In this document: piece after piece, positions 1 to 8,228 of the stretch | How positions within the stretch are numbered: position 1 is the first letter of the stretch | Layout: each line of letters begins with the position of its first letter | DNA from: Cupriavidus taiwanensis LMG 19424 | Lineage (GTDB): Bacteria > Pseudomonadota > Gammaproteobacteria > Burkholderiales > Burkholderiaceae | DNA: 64,000 nucleotides | Reading direction: 5' to 3' | Assembly (NCBI RefSeq): GCF_000069785.1 | Contig: NC_010530.1 | Location: forward strand, 490,001-554,000 | The notes under the pieces: model-generated | What the model saw: the letters and a program-made list of their open reading frames with translations, nothing else | The model's database searches: none | Told to the model about the DNA's origin: nothing | Program-made: the position numbers and the translations under genes

Positions 1-1
1 C

Positions 2-157
2 TTGCCCCAGGATCTGCTGTCGCAACTGGTCGGCGTAAGCCGCCAGCGGGTGAGCCAGATCCTCCGTTTATGGGAGCAAGAAGCCATTATCTCGCAGCAT
101 TACGGCCATATCATCGTGCTGGATTTGGCGCGCCTGAAGCTGGTTGCGGGAGCCTGA
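2..157 (+). CDS. Crp/Fnr-family regulator, C-terminal fragment
   Basis: The window opens inside a gene, and the reading frame from base 2 runs 51 codons to a TGA. The peptide contains LVGVSRQRVSQILRLWEQE, the recognition-helix part of a Crp/Fnr winged helix, followed by the short wing and a C-terminal tail. It would be the DNA-binding end of a cyclic-nucleotide-type regulator. The sensor half lies outside the window, so its ligand cannot be judged. Confidence 0.75.
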   Translation: MPQDLLSQLVGVSRQRVSQILRLWEQEAIISQHYGHIIVLDLARLKLVAGA

Positions 158-273
158 CCGCGGGTTCAGGGAGGTATTCGCTGGGGTGTGAAGAAAGGCC
201 GCGACCGATGCAAGGTGTAGTGGGTCGCGGGCCACTGGGGAGGCGGATTGACTGCAATCCCGTGGAGCCAAAC

Positions 274-1062
274 TTACGCGGGGCACAGTCCTCCGTCTAC
301 GACAAGCTCCGCCCCCGTGACGAATCGACTCTCGTCCGACGCCAAGTAGATCACGGCATACGCAACGTCATCGGGCTCACCAAGCCGGCCCATGGGGATG
401 TTCCGGGTCAGTTCACGCATGGCGGCTTCTTCCCCCAGTCGCTGGAAGATCGGCGTGACGATGCCGGTACGTACGAACGCAGGATGCACGGAGTTGCAGC
501 GTACATCGATCCGGTTGCGGGCGCAGTCAATGGCAACGGATTTTGTCAGCATCGTGACGGCGGCTTTAGAGGTATTGTAGGTAATAAGATGTGGATTGAC
601 TCTAAAGGCAGCAACCGAGGCAATGTTGATAATCGAGGACGGTTGTGATTCTCGCAAATGGGGAAGCGCGTGCTTGCATCCGAGCATGATGCTCTCGACA
701 TTGACTTCCATAACTCGCCGCCACTCCTGCTGCTCGATTTGCTCAATGCCGCCATTCGAGCCGACCCCCGCGTTGTTCACGAGGACGGAAATTCCTTCCA
801 TAGCGGTGCTCGCTTCGTCCAGCAGTGTCCGCCAACGGGATTCGTCGCGGACGTCCTGGCTCGCCGCCCACGCGACTTGTTTGCCGTGGATGGTGTTGAT
901 TTCATCCGTGATCCTGGTCAGCACTGATTCGTCGGCAAGGTCAGTCAGGAAGACCCGGGCTCCGTGCTGAGCCATGCGATGAGCGATTGCCTGTCCGAGA
1001 CCACCGGCGGCTCCTGTAATGAATGCGTGCTTGCCGGAAAGGCGATTTGAAGTAGGGTTCAT
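274..1062 (-). CDS. Short-chain dehydrogenase/reductase (SDR)
   Basis: This is a classical SDR of about 262 residues and a probable NAD(P)-dependent alcohol/ketone oxidoreductase. Visible motifs are the cofactor loop TGAAGGLG near the N terminus, NNAG in the middle, a catalytic Ser in NIASVAA, and the YNTSK Tyr/Lys pair. The C-terminal VDGG motif is also present. I chose the ATG at 1062; a GTG 15 bases upstream is possible, and neither has a clear ribosome binding site. It lies just downstream of the cupin gene on the same strand (gap below 50 bases), so the two are probably co-transcribed. Substrate unknown; the aromatic-ketone context is only suggestive. Confidence 0.85.
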   Translation of the reverse strand: MNPTSNRLSGKHAFITGAAGGLGQAIAHRMAQHGARVFLTDLADESVLTRITDEINTIHGKQVAWAASQDVRDESRWRTLLDEASTAMEGISVLVNNAGVGSNGGIEQIEQQEWRRVMEVNVESIMLGCKHALPHLRESQPSSIINIASVAAFRVNPHLITYNTSKAAVTMLTKSVAIDCARNRIDVRCNSVHPAFVRTGIVTPIFQRLGEEAAMRELTRNIPMGRLGEPDDVAYAVIYLASDESRFVTGAELVVDGGLCPA

Positions 1063-1110
1063 ACTGTTCAATGGCACAAGGAAGTCAGCGACAAGATCGG
1101 GGGAACGGAT

Positions 1111-1584
1111 TCAACCGCTGAATGCGGTGATATCCCTTGGGGTGATCCCGGCCTCCTCGCAGTAGGCGAGGTAGCGCTGCATGGCCGATTTCCAGTTCTC
1201 TATCGAGACGACCTGGTCTTTGTCATCCAGATAGATGAGATCGCCTTGAACAATATTCAGGGTAATGACCTCATCGTCATCGGGGAGGGCCTGCGGGGTG
1301 TGACTGGTACCAGCGGTTTCGAAGACCACGCTTCCCGGCCCCGCAATCCAGTCGTGCTCAATATACCGCCAGGACCCCTTCAGGGTGTACACGATGACCG
1401 TGCCGGTGTGGTGGTGCTTCGGCAACTGGCGACGCGATGGCGCCTTTAGCAGAACAATCATCTCGCCCCGGGTGGGATCAAGTTTGAAATATTTCAGCAA
1501 TACGTCTGGCGTTTTCGCCGACATGGGTACCCACGGAATCGCGGCATCGTCGATACATGCAGTAGCCACTTGTTCATAGAACAT
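1111..1584 (-). CDS. Cupin, 2,4'-dihydroxyacetophenone dioxygenase-like
   Basis: A small single-domain cupin of about 157 residues. The metal-site motif KHHHTGTVIVYTLKG, a downstream Glu and a second-motif His (TSHTP) are present, as expected for a mononuclear iron cupin. The overall pattern resembles the 2,4'-dihydroxyacetophenone dioxygenase family, which cleaves the C-C bond next to a ketone; this is family recognition, not proof of substrate. The ATG at 1584 was chosen over one 21 bases upstream because GGAGA sits seven bases before it. It is probably transcribed with the following SDR and divergently from the AraC gene at 1824. Confidence 0.75.
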   Translation of the reverse strand: MFYEQVATACIDDAAIPWVPMSAKTPDVLLKYFKLDPTRGEMIVLLKAPSRRQLPKHHHTGTVIVYTLKGSWRYIEHDWIAGPGSVVFETAGTSHTPQALPDDDEVITLNIVQGDLIYLDDKDQVVSIENWKSAMQRYLAYCEEAGITPRDITAFSG

Positions 1585-1764
1585 TTCAAGTCTCCGATAT
1601 AACAACTGCGCCAGGCCATGAGGGCTTCGCTGGCCACAGCGCGTGATGGATCAAATTGCAGGTGTCAGCTCGCCATAGCTGCCGCTGCACCTCTCCAGGC
1701 GGCCCCGGTGGACCGGATCGAGATCGCGTGGTCATCAGATGGTCGGCCTTTCCCATTGCCACCG

Positions 1765-1803
1765 CATTGTCAAAGTGAGACACTCCATTGTCATTTTGGG
1801 ACA
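1765..1803. promoter_or_regulatory. Tandem 18-bp direct repeat, candidate AraC operator
   Basis: Two copies of an 18-base element lie at 1765-1782 and 1786-1803, both starting cattgtca and ending with gaca/ggaca; 14 of 18 positions agree. Their starts are 21 bp apart, two helical turns, so both face the same side of the DNA. Each copy also carries TGTC-N7-GACA. The location between the divergent cupin and AraC genes fits direct-repeat binding by AraC proteins. The regulator link is an inference. Confidence 0.5.
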
Positions 1804-1823
1804 GTGATGGAAGTGCGGGGATC

Positions 1824-2858
1824 ATGGTGTCCAGTTCATATCAGCGCTTGCCTAGTCGCTACTACTCGGCATTGGGGCGGATCGTATACAGCCATCTCCC
1901 AGACCCTCAGGAGTTTCTCAAGAGGACCGGTATTACTGCGCAAATGTTGCGTGATCCGGGGGGTGTGATTACGCTTGCCCAGTTGGATGCGCTTATCGAA
2001 GCCGCCTCCAGGGTGAGCGGGTCTGCCCATCTAGGGCTGGAGCTTGGGCGGCATGCAAGACTGACAGAGCATGGCCCGCTCGGCTATGCGTTGCTCTGCA
2101 GCGGGACGCTGGATGAGATGCTCAGGCTTGCTGCACGCTACTACCATCTGATCGTGCCGGTGTTCAAGATGAGATATGAGCGACGTGGATCGTTGGCGGA
2201 GATTACTTTCATGCCCAACGCCGCTATGCCGCGTCGCACTCTGCATTTTTTTGTCGAAGCCTTGGCCGTGTCGTTCCAGGTACAACTAGACGGCGTTCTT
2301 GGCGCGGATAGTGATGGGTATGAGATCTACCTGTCGACGGACGCGCCCGCCGATGTTCACCGCCTGTTAGGCAACCGTTTCGTACGTTTCCGCTTCGGTC
2401 AGCGACGCATTCCAGGCGTTACCGTCAAGCTGGCCACGTCGTCGCTCGATAAGCCACTCCCCATGGCCAACAGGCCAGGCATGACAGCGGCGGCCGCACA
2501 GTGCGAGGCCATCGGCGGAAAGCAACCGGACAACCGCGATCTGGTTAAATTCGTTGAAATGATGCTGCATGAGAGCGAAGGCATTTTACTGACACGCAGC
2601 GATGTTGCAGCCTCATTGAAGGTAACTGTGCGGACGCTGAATCGGCATCTCAGCAATCAGGGAGTTACCTTCAGAGATGTAGTCCAACGAGCGCGTTCTG
2701 CACAAGCTTGTGCGTTGCTCGAAGAGGGAAATATGACGATTTCCCAGATTGCCTCCCGCCTTGGGTTCAGTGAGGTCTCGAATTTCAGTCGATGGTTTCG
2801 CCAATACAATGGCGTGAGTCCCACCCGTTACGCCAATCGATACGAGCCTGACTGGTAG
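1824..2858 (+). CDS. AraC-family transcriptional regulator
   Basis: A regulator of about 344 residues. The N-terminal 200 residues look like the arabinose-binding-type effector domain of the OruR/ArgR-like AraC subgroup. The last 100 residues carry the AraC double HTH, with TVRTLNRHLSNQGVTFRDVV in the first motif and ISQIASRLGFSEVSNFSRWF in the second. The ATG at 1824 (MVSSS) follows a GGGGA stretch and gives a family-sized protein; an upstream TTG at 1788 would overlap the direct repeats. It is divergent from the cupin/SDR pair, the usual arrangement for a local activator. The effector is unknown. Confidence 0.88.
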   Translation: MVSSSYQRLPSRYYSALGRIVYSHLPDPQEFLKRTGITAQMLRDPGGVITLAQLDALIEAASRVSGSAHLGLELGRHARLTEHGPLGYALLCSGTLDEMLRLAARYYHLIVPVFKMRYERRGSLAEITFMPNAAMPRRTLHFFVEALAVSFQVQLDGVLGADSDGYEIYLSTDAPADVHRLLGNRFVRFRFGQRRIPGVTVKLATSSLDKPLPMANRPGMTAAAAQCEAIGGKQPDNRDLVKFVEMMLHESEGILLTRSDVAASLKVTVRTLNRHLSNQGVTFRDVVQRARSAQACALLEEGNMTISQIASRLGFSEVSNFSRWFRQYNGVSPTRYANRYEPDW

Positions 2859-2936
2859 CCACCAGGCTCCTGGCAAGTTGGGCGCAGTGCGCTCTTTGTC
2901 GTCAAGCAACAAGACCGGCCATTAGCACCCCGGCTG

Positions 2937-3827
2937 CTAAGGGTGCCGGTTCACTGCTGTCGCTGCTGCCAGTATGTCCCGTACGCCTGGCCGATCCGCG
3001 GGCGAAGCTAGTCCAATGCCAACCGATAGTTCCTCGCCCTCGACCAGCGACCTGTAGGCGACGCCTGCGCGCTTCAAAGCGGTGAACGATTTTGGCAGCA
3101 GGGCTATACCCCGCCCATTGGCCACATCACCCAGTAGAACATGATGATCCGTTGGCTCCCTCAGTTTTGACGGAGCGAACCCATGACGGGAGAAAACCCT
3201 TTGGCAGTGGTCGTAGAACGCGGGTTGTCGCGCACGCTCGAACCAGAGGACCTTTTCACGTGCCAGGTCCGCGAGGCCAACTGTTCTGCGCTTTGCAAGA
3301 TGATGAGTCGAAGGTATCGCGACGACCATCGGCAGTCGGTCGAGTTCTTGGACATCTAGCCCCTGCGCGCTTGTCGGCAGCGCTATGAAGGCTGCGTCCA
3401 GTTTGCCAGCGCGAAGCTGACGTATGAGCCGCGGCGATGTATCGGAGAAAGTCGACACGACCATTCCGGGATGAGCGGCTTGCACCCGTTGTGCCAGCCC
3501 GCTAAACCAGACCGGTTCCACGGCGCTGGTCAGCCCGAGCCGAAGGTTGACCGGCAAGCCTGGGGTCGTGAGCGCTGCTTCGGCATCGCGAAGCAATTTG
3601 GCAATTTTGCGTGCATAAGGTAGCAGCTTCTCTCCAGCCGGGGTGAGCGTCACGCCCTTGGTGTTGCGGTCAAACAGCCGCGTTCCCAACCGCTCTTCGA
3701 ATTCTCGAATCGCACGACTCAGTGGCGGTTGAGAAAGATGCAGCGTCTCTGCCGCCTGGCGGAAGCTCAGCGCATCCGAAACGGCAAGGAAGAGCAAGAG
3801 AGAGCGGGAGTCGATACGATTGGACAT
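2937..3827 (-). CDS. LysR-family transcriptional regulator
   Basis: A 296-residue LysR protein. The HTH occupies roughly residues 8-66 (FRQAAETLHLSQPPLSRAIR), followed by the linker helix and a two-lobed effector domain. Length and layout are normal. It is divergent from the carboxymuconolactone-decarboxylase-like gene at 3977, which it probably controls, and a dyad sits just upstream of its start. Codon use and GC are lower than in the right half of the window. The inducer is unknown. Confidence 0.9.
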   Translation of the reverse strand: MSNRIDSRSLLLFLAVSDALSFRQAAETLHLSQPPLSRAIREFEERLGTRLFDRNTKGVTLTPAGEKLLPYARKIAKLLRDAEAALTTPGLPVNLRLGLTSAVEPVWFSGLAQRVQAAHPGMVVSTFSDTSPRLIRQLRAGKLDAAFIALPTSAQGLDVQELDRLPMVVAIPSTHHLAKRRTVGLADLAREKVLWFERARQPAFYDHCQRVFSRHGFAPSKLREPTDHHVLLGDVANGRGIALLPKSFTALKRAGVAYRSLVEGEELSVGIGLASPADRPGVRDILAAATAVNRHP

Positions 3828-3838
3828 ATCAAAAAGGT

Positions 3839-3855
3839 ATCACGAATTCGGTCAT
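3839..3855. promoter_or_regulatory. Dyad in the LysR/CMD intergenic region
   Basis: The 17 bases atcacgaattcggtcat form an imperfect palindrome around GAATTC, with AT..AC and GT..AT arms. It starts 12 bases upstream of the LysR start codon, a position typical of an autoregulatory LysR site. Binding has not been shown; the assignment rests on symmetry and location. Confidence 0.3.
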
Positions 3856-3860
3856 TCCGC

Positions 3861-3980
3861 ATGAACGAGACTGGTTCTACAGTTGACGGACAAACGCTTC
3901 TGGAGAACTTCATGAACCTTGCTCACCCTGCTGCCCCAGGCCGTATTGTTCGGCGACATCGCGAAGGAGGTGGACAATGA
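3861..3980 (+). CDS. Possible 39-codon leader ORF before the CMD gene
   Basis: A short frame starts at the ATG at 3861 (MNETGSTVDG...) and ends in a TGA overlapping the ATG of the next gene (ATGA at 3977-3980). The overlap would allow translational coupling. There is no obvious ribosome binding site for the ORF itself, and the GAAGGAGG near its end serves the downstream gene. It may be a coupling leader, the remnant of a lost gene, or chance. I do not recognise it. Confidence 0.25.
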   Translation: MNETGSTVDGQTLLENFMNLAHPAAPGRIVRRHREGGGQ

Positions 3981-4369
3981 ACGCCGAACGTTACGAGCGT
4001 GGCGCACGGATGCTGGCTGCCGTGGATGGCGTGGCCGGTCTGGAGGTGGTCGAAACGCTGGCAAAATCGTTTCCGGACTTCGCGCGCTACGTGGTTGAGT
4101 TCCCATTCGGCGACATCTACACGCGGGAAGGGCTTGGCTTGCGCGAGCGGGAACTGGCAACGGTCGCAGCACTATGCGCACTTGGGAATGCATTGTCCCA
4201 ACTTCGAGTGCATGTACATGCCGCCTTGCACGTCGGCTGCAAACCAGGGGAGGTGGTGGAAGTTGTGATGCAGATGGCGGTCTATGCGGGATTCCCGGCG
4301 GCGTTGAACGGATTGTCCGTCGTACGCGAGGTGTTCGCAGAGACCGGGATACAGCTACCACTGGATTGA
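3977..4369 (+). CDS. Carboxymuconolactone decarboxylase (CMD) family protein
   Basis: A 130-residue all-helical CMD-family protein. The family region runs through LRERELATVAALCALGN and a following HVHAALHVGC segment. It lacks the CxxC pair of AhpD-type peroxidase partners, so it is closer to gamma-carboxymuconolactone-decarboxylase-like lactone or ring-cleavage enzymes. A strong ribosome binding site (GAAGGAGG) precedes the ATG. It is divergent from the LysR gene, suggesting substrate-induced expression. No other protocatechuate-branch gene is nearby, so the actual reaction is open. Confidence 0.8.
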   Translation: MNAERYERGARMLAAVDGVAGLEVVETLAKSFPDFARYVVEFPFGDIYTREGLGLRERELATVAALCALGNALSQLRVHVHAALHVGCKPGEVVEVVMQMAVYAGFPAALNGLSVVREVFAETGIQLPLD

Positions 4370-4583
4370 GTTCGCGGGGCCGGAGGAATAGCCGGTCCCT
4401 GATCTCGGCGTGCGGGTGCGAGAGGCAACTGCCGACCCTTCTCAGCCATCCCAGGTCCGCGATATCCACGCGCCAAGTCGGGAAAATCTGTTGGAGGCTG
4501 CCTAAGATGACAAGAATAAAAGGCGGTAGCCCCCAGACATGCCTGCGTGGGGCTACCGGCGTCGACGCGACGACAAGAAGGGC

Positions 4584-5570
4584 TCACAGCGGCTTGGGAG
4601 AGTAGAGCGCGCTTTGGAATTCTGGCACGTACTCGTACTTGACCATCTTGCCAAGGTCCAGGGACTTGATGAACGTTGATAGACTTCCTTCAGTCAGAGT
4701 GAGGCTTACCGCCTCGGCACTAGTGCTGGAGGCATGACTGAGCTGACGGGAAGTTGCATGGCCCGTGGTCAATTGTCCATGCTGATCGACATTGGTAAAG
4801 CTATTGGTCACCATGGAGATATTGCTCGATAGGTTGGCCAGCTTCCTGGTTTCCATGGTGACATCGACTTTGCCCGTCTCACGGTCAAAGATCTCGACGA
4901 CAACCGACTTGTCGGTCTCGCGGTAGTTAATGCCCGTCAGCCATTTCGGCAGGTTGTAACCGACCACCCCACGCACCCTGGCGAGTTCGGTATTGACCGG
5001 AAGCTTCAGCACGTAGCCCCAGAAGTCGTTCGACATCGCCTGACTCATCAAGGTGAGCGGTCCAAAACTGGAGCTGCCCGGTCGATTCGTGATGACGGAG
5101 AGACCAATCTCGTTGTAGCTGTCGTTGTCGCAATAGTCGTAGGCGTAGGCAGTGAGTGCGACAAGGCCTCTGCCCGGCCAGACCTGCAGCGGTTGAACCT
5201 TTTCCAGGACTTGGGCAGGCATCAATTCCCGAAGCTTGTTCAAGTCCGCGGTGAAGATGACCGTCACCCTGCTGTTCTTGTAGTAGAAGTTTGGCGAATA
5301 GGATTCAAAGCCAATATCCACCTTCTCCTTCTTGAGCCCTTTGAACCAACTCAAGTCAACGTCCGGAGCTTCCGATGCAATGACGGAAAGGGGAGGGTTG
5401 GAGCGATAGCGGTCATACAGCCCGCCTTTAACCACAGGGACGTCATGGCCGGCGATGCTGATTGTTGTGCTTTCGGTTTGCCTGGTTTCCGATGTGCCAT
5501 CGGCCCACGCAGGATTCGAGAGGAAACTCATGATTACCCCTGCTGTAGCTGCAAGACTGCTGATTTTCAT
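4584..5570 (-). CDS. Secreted acetoacetate decarboxylase-like protein
   Basis: About 328 residues. Residues 1-24 form a Sec signal peptide (MKISSLAATAGVIMSFL, then AWA-D cleavage), so the mature protein should be periplasmic. The rest resembles the acetoacetate decarboxylase fold: GVVGYNLPKWLTGI aligns with the family's G-x-P-K segment that holds the Schiff-base lysine, although the neighbouring second Lys is Trp here. The start was set at the ATG giving the signal peptide; the longer open frame upstream has no signal sequence and no support. It follows the OYE gene on the same strand with a gap of 71 bases. The real substrate is unknown and it may not be a decarboxylase. Confidence 0.7.
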   Translation of the reverse strand: MKISSLAATAGVIMSFLSNPAWADGTSETRQTESTTISIAGHDVPVVKGGLYDRYRSNPPLSVIASEAPDVDLSWFKGLKKEKVDIGFESYSPNFYYKNSRVTVIFTADLNKLRELMPAQVLEKVQPLQVWPGRGLVALTAYAYDYCDNDSYNEIGLSVITNRPGSSSFGPLTLMSQAMSNDFWGYVLKLPVNTELARVRGVVGYNLPKWLTGINYRETDKSVVVEIFDRETGKVDVTMETRKLANLSSNISMVTNSFTNVDQHGQLTTGHATSRQLSHASSTSAEAVSLTLTEGSLSTFIKSLDLGKMVKYEYVPEFQSALYSPKPL

Positions 5571-5641
5571 TTTGACGATACTTTGGGTGCTTAAGTTGAG
5601 ACAGGTCCGGTTCGGGAGGGATTGCAGCGTTTTCTGGCCGG

Positions 5642-6877
5642 TCAGGCATGGACGCGCTGAGCCACCCAGCGCCGGTATTGGCGGACGCGGCATGCGTTGG
5701 ACACCTGCTGCAGGATCAGCGCGCGCAGCGGTGACACCCTGGGATCCGTGGCCTTGCCTCGGCTGAGCTTGCGCAGTTGAAACTTGACTGCCGCCATGTT
5801 GGCCAATGAGGCCAGCGGCTTGTTCTTCCAACTGATCGGCAGCAACGCAGGCGCACTGTCTTTGCCAGCACGCCAGTCGCGCGGCAGATTGGGGTCGATG
5901 GCCAGGGCAGTACCGATGCCAACCATGTCCACGCCGCTCCTGACCACTTGCTCGGCCACCGGCCGACGGCGGATGCCGCCTGTGACCATCACTGGCATCT
6001 TCGCCACCGCGCGGATGTCGCGGGCGAACTCGACAAAGTAGGCCTCGCGGGCGAGCGTGCTGCCGTCGCGGGCTTCACCCTGCATGGCGGGAGCCTCATA
6101 GCTCCCTCCCGACAGCTCGACCAGGTCGACGGCAAGCTCGTTGAGCGTCTTCACAACCTGGCGGGCGTCATCCGCGGTGAAGCCGCCACGCTGGAAGTCG
6201 GCAGAGTTCAGCTTGACGGCAACTGCGAATCCGGGCGAAACCCCGGCGCGTACGGCCTTGACGATCTCAAAGAGCAGGCGAGCGCGGTTCTCCAGCGGAC
6301 CACCCCACGCATCTGTTCTTTGGTTGCTCAACGGCGAGAGGAATTGGCTCAGCAGGTAGCCGTGCGCCGCGTGAATTTCGACGCCCGTGAAACCGGCCTG
6401 TTCGCCGAGTTGCGCCGTACGGGCAAAGCGCTGGATCACGTCCTCGATGACCTGCTGCGTCATCGCCTGCGGCGTGTTGAAGTGCCGGGACATGTTGCCC
6501 AGGTTCATTGATACGGCGGAGGGAGCCCACGTGGGCTGGCCGAGATTGGCAGGCATCTGGCGACCGGGATGGTTGATCTGCAGCCAGAACTGCGCTCCCT
6601 TGGACCGGCCCACCTGTGCCCAGCGCTTGAACCTGTCCAGGTGTCTGGTGTCTTCCAGCACAACGCCGCCAGGTCCGGTCATGGCACGGCTGTCCACCAT
6701 CACATTGCCGGTGATCAACAGGCCGGCACCCCCCTCTGCCCAAGCCTTGTACAGCCGCATCAGCGCTTCGGAGGGCGCGTGGTCGGCGTCCGCCATGTTC
6801 TCTTCCATGGCGGCTTTGGCGATGCGGTTTGGAACGGTTGAACCGTTGCGCAGGATCAGCTTGTCGAAAACGTTCAT
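5642..6877 (-). CDS. NADH:flavin oxidoreductase, Old Yellow Enzyme family
   Basis: A 411-residue FMN-binding TIM barrel. Family marks include the N-terminal PNRIAKAAMEE strand, QINHPGRQ, the substrate/FMN segment EIHAAHGYLLSQFLSPLSNQ and the phosphate-binding VTGGIRRRP near the C terminus. It has only the barrel, without the 4Fe-4S and NAD domains of the larger 2,4-dienoyl-CoA reductases, so it probably reduces alpha,beta-unsaturated carbonyls with NAD(P)H. The ATG at 6877 is preceded by GAGGTGAG. The gene lies directly behind a MerR-type promoter at 6904-6934 and is probably induced with the hydrolase and iorAB genes. Confidence 0.9.
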   Translation of the reverse strand: MNVFDKLILRNGSTVPNRIAKAAMEENMADADHAPSEALMRLYKAWAEGGAGLLITGNVMVDSRAMTGPGGVVLEDTRHLDRFKRWAQVGRSKGAQFWLQINHPGRQMPANLGQPTWAPSAVSMNLGNMSRHFNTPQAMTQQVIEDVIQRFARTAQLGEQAGFTGVEIHAAHGYLLSQFLSPLSNQRTDAWGGPLENRARLLFEIVKAVRAGVSPGFAVAVKLNSADFQRGGFTADDARQVVKTLNELAVDLVELSGGSYEAPAMQGEARDGSTLAREAYFVEFARDIRAVAKMPVMVTGGIRRRPVAEQVVRSGVDMVGIGTALAIDPNLPRDWRAGKDSAPALLPISWKNKPLASLANMAAVKFQLRKLSRGKATDPRVSPLRALILQQVSNACRVRQYRRWVAQRVHA

Positions 6878-6903
6878 GGGCTCACCTCGTCTGTCTTGGT
6901 CAG

Positions 6904-6934
6904 ACTTTAAGGTTGAAGTCAACTTCAAGGTCAA
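6904..6934 (-). promoter_or_regulatory. MerR-type promoter for the OYE gene
   Basis: Read on the minus strand, TTGACC and TAAAGT are separated by exactly 19 bases. The spacer holds the inverted repeat TTGAAG-TTGA-CTTCAA. A 19-bp spacer with a dyad between -35 and -10 is the signature of MerR-activated promoters. It lies 27 bases upstream of the OYE start codon. Two sister sites occur at 8180-8210 and 8730-8760. Confidence 0.75.
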
Positions 6935-7061
6935 TGACTTTTTTTGAGGTGCTTGCGCGTCGCCGTGCATCGCGGCGAGATCTGCGCCGAATTGGGCGCT
7001 CGTGCGACGACCTCGGGCAGGGGCTCCCGGTTTGCAATGACGGTACCCGTCACATAAAAAA

Positions 7062-7086
7062 GCCCGCCACGAAACTCGTGGCGGGC
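7062..7086 (-). terminator. Rho-independent terminator after the hydrolase gene
   Basis: A perfect 11-bp stem (gcccgccacga / tcgtggcgggc) with an AAC loop. On the minus strand it is followed by six T residues (7056-7061). It lies about 95 bases beyond the stop codon of the alpha/beta hydrolase gene and would isolate it from the OYE promoter. A second T-run on the plus side, eight bases from the stem, makes it weakly bidirectional. Confidence 0.65.
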
Positions 7087-7180
7087 AGGACTGCATTTTT
7101 TCGCGGCATTGCGCTTGAGCGTCTTGGATGGCTTCGCGCTCATCAGGAGCCAGAAGCTGTGCTTCCGGCTACCGTGGCTG

Positions 7181-8011
7181 TCAGCCGCGCACGAACGCGA
7201 GCAGATCCGCGTTGATCGTTTCAGCGTTGGAAGTGGGCATGCCGTGCGGGAAACCCGGGTAGGTCTTCAGGGTGCCGTTCCTGAGCAGCTTCGCCGACAG
7301 CGGGCCCGAGTCCGCATAAGGGACGATCTGATCGTCGTCGCCATGCATCACCAGAACAGGAATCGTGGCGCTCTTGAGGTCTTCGGTGAAGTCGGTCTGC
7401 GAGAAGGCAACGATGCCGTCATGGTGAGCCTTGGCGCTACCCATCATTCCCTGCCGCCACCAGTTCCAGATGACGCCTTCCGACGGCTTTGCGCTGGGGC
7501 GGTTATAGCCGTAGAAGGGGCCCGCGGCAATGTCGTAATAGAATTGCGCACGGTTTGCCGCGACTTGCGCCTGGAAGTTGTCGAACACCTCCTTGGGCAG
7601 TCCGCCCGGATTCTTCTCGGTCTTCACCATGATCGGCGGGACGGCGCTGATGAGTACCGCCTTGGAGACGCGGTCTTCCCCATGGCGGGCGACGTAGTGG
7701 ATGACCTCGCCGCCGCCGGTGGAATGGCCGACATGGACAGCCTTCTGCACGCCGAGGTGGTTCACGACCGCCGCCACATCATCCGCATAATGGTCCATGT
7801 CATGGCCGTCCCAGACCTGAGCGGATCGCCCATGGCCGCGGCGATCATGCGCGACGACCCGATAGCCTTGCGCCAGAAAGAAGAGCATCTGGGCATCCCA
7901 GTCGTCAGCGCTGAGCGGCCAGCCGTGATGAAAAAAAATCACCTGTGCGTCCCGTGGCCCCCAGTCCTTGTAGAAGATCTCAACGCCATCCTTCGTTGTC
8001 ACGTATCCCAT
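7181..8011 (-). CDS. Alpha/beta hydrolase, non-heme chloroperoxidase-like
   Basis: A 276-residue single-domain alpha/beta hydrolase. The oxyanion segment HHGWPLSADDW, the nucleophile elbow GHSTGG, the acid in HGDDDQIVPY and the His in FPHGMP give a complete triad. The sequence pattern matches the cofactor-free haloperoxidase/arylesterase group, whose natural role is usually ester or lactone hydrolysis. The ATG at 8011 has AGGAGA upstream. It is transcribed from the MerR-type promoter at 8180-8210, divergently from merR. Substrate unknown. Confidence 0.88.
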   Translation of the reverse strand: MGYVTTKDGVEIFYKDWGPRDAQVIFFHHGWPLSADDWDAQMLFFLAQGYRVVAHDRRGHGRSAQVWDGHDMDHYADDVAAVVNHLGVQKAVHVGHSTGGGEVIHYVARHGEDRVSKAVLISAVPPIMVKTEKNPGGLPKEVFDNFQAQVAANRAQFYYDIAAGPFYGYNRPSAKPSEGVIWNWWRQGMMGSAKAHHDGIVAFSQTDFTEDLKSATIPVLVMHGDDDQIVPYADSGPLSAKLLRNGTLKTYPGFPHGMPTSNAETINADLLAFVRG

Positions 8012-8179
8012 TTCGCTTCTCCTATGTCGTGCATAAGCCTTCAATCGGCGATGTGCGCGCTGACATTTGCCGCGCGGAGGTCGAGTCCTGGTCATTTCCA
8101 GACAGGCAAATGAGGGGAGGGAATGTGGCCCGGGACACCGTGCCAGCCAGGCAGGCCTCCCTTGCCCGGGCCAGGATTC

Positions 8180-8210
8180 ACTGTAGGATTAAAGTGAACC
8201 TTAATGTCAA
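8180..8210 (-). promoter_or_regulatory. MerR-type promoter for the hydrolase gene
   Basis: On the minus strand TTGACA and TACAGT are 19 bases apart, with the dyad-like TTAAGGTTCACTTTAA in the spacer. It points towards the hydrolase gene. It also lies 19 bases before the merR start codon, so binding of MerR here could autoregulate merR. It belongs to the same set as 6904-6934 and 8730-8760. Confidence 0.75.
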
Positions 8211-8228
8211 TGATTTCTTAGGTGCTGT

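Noticed and set aside
6931..7143. 70-codon minus-strand ORF between the OYE and hydrolase genes
   Set aside because: No ribosome binding site. The frame runs across the hydrolase terminator hairpin and into the MerR promoter of the OYE gene.
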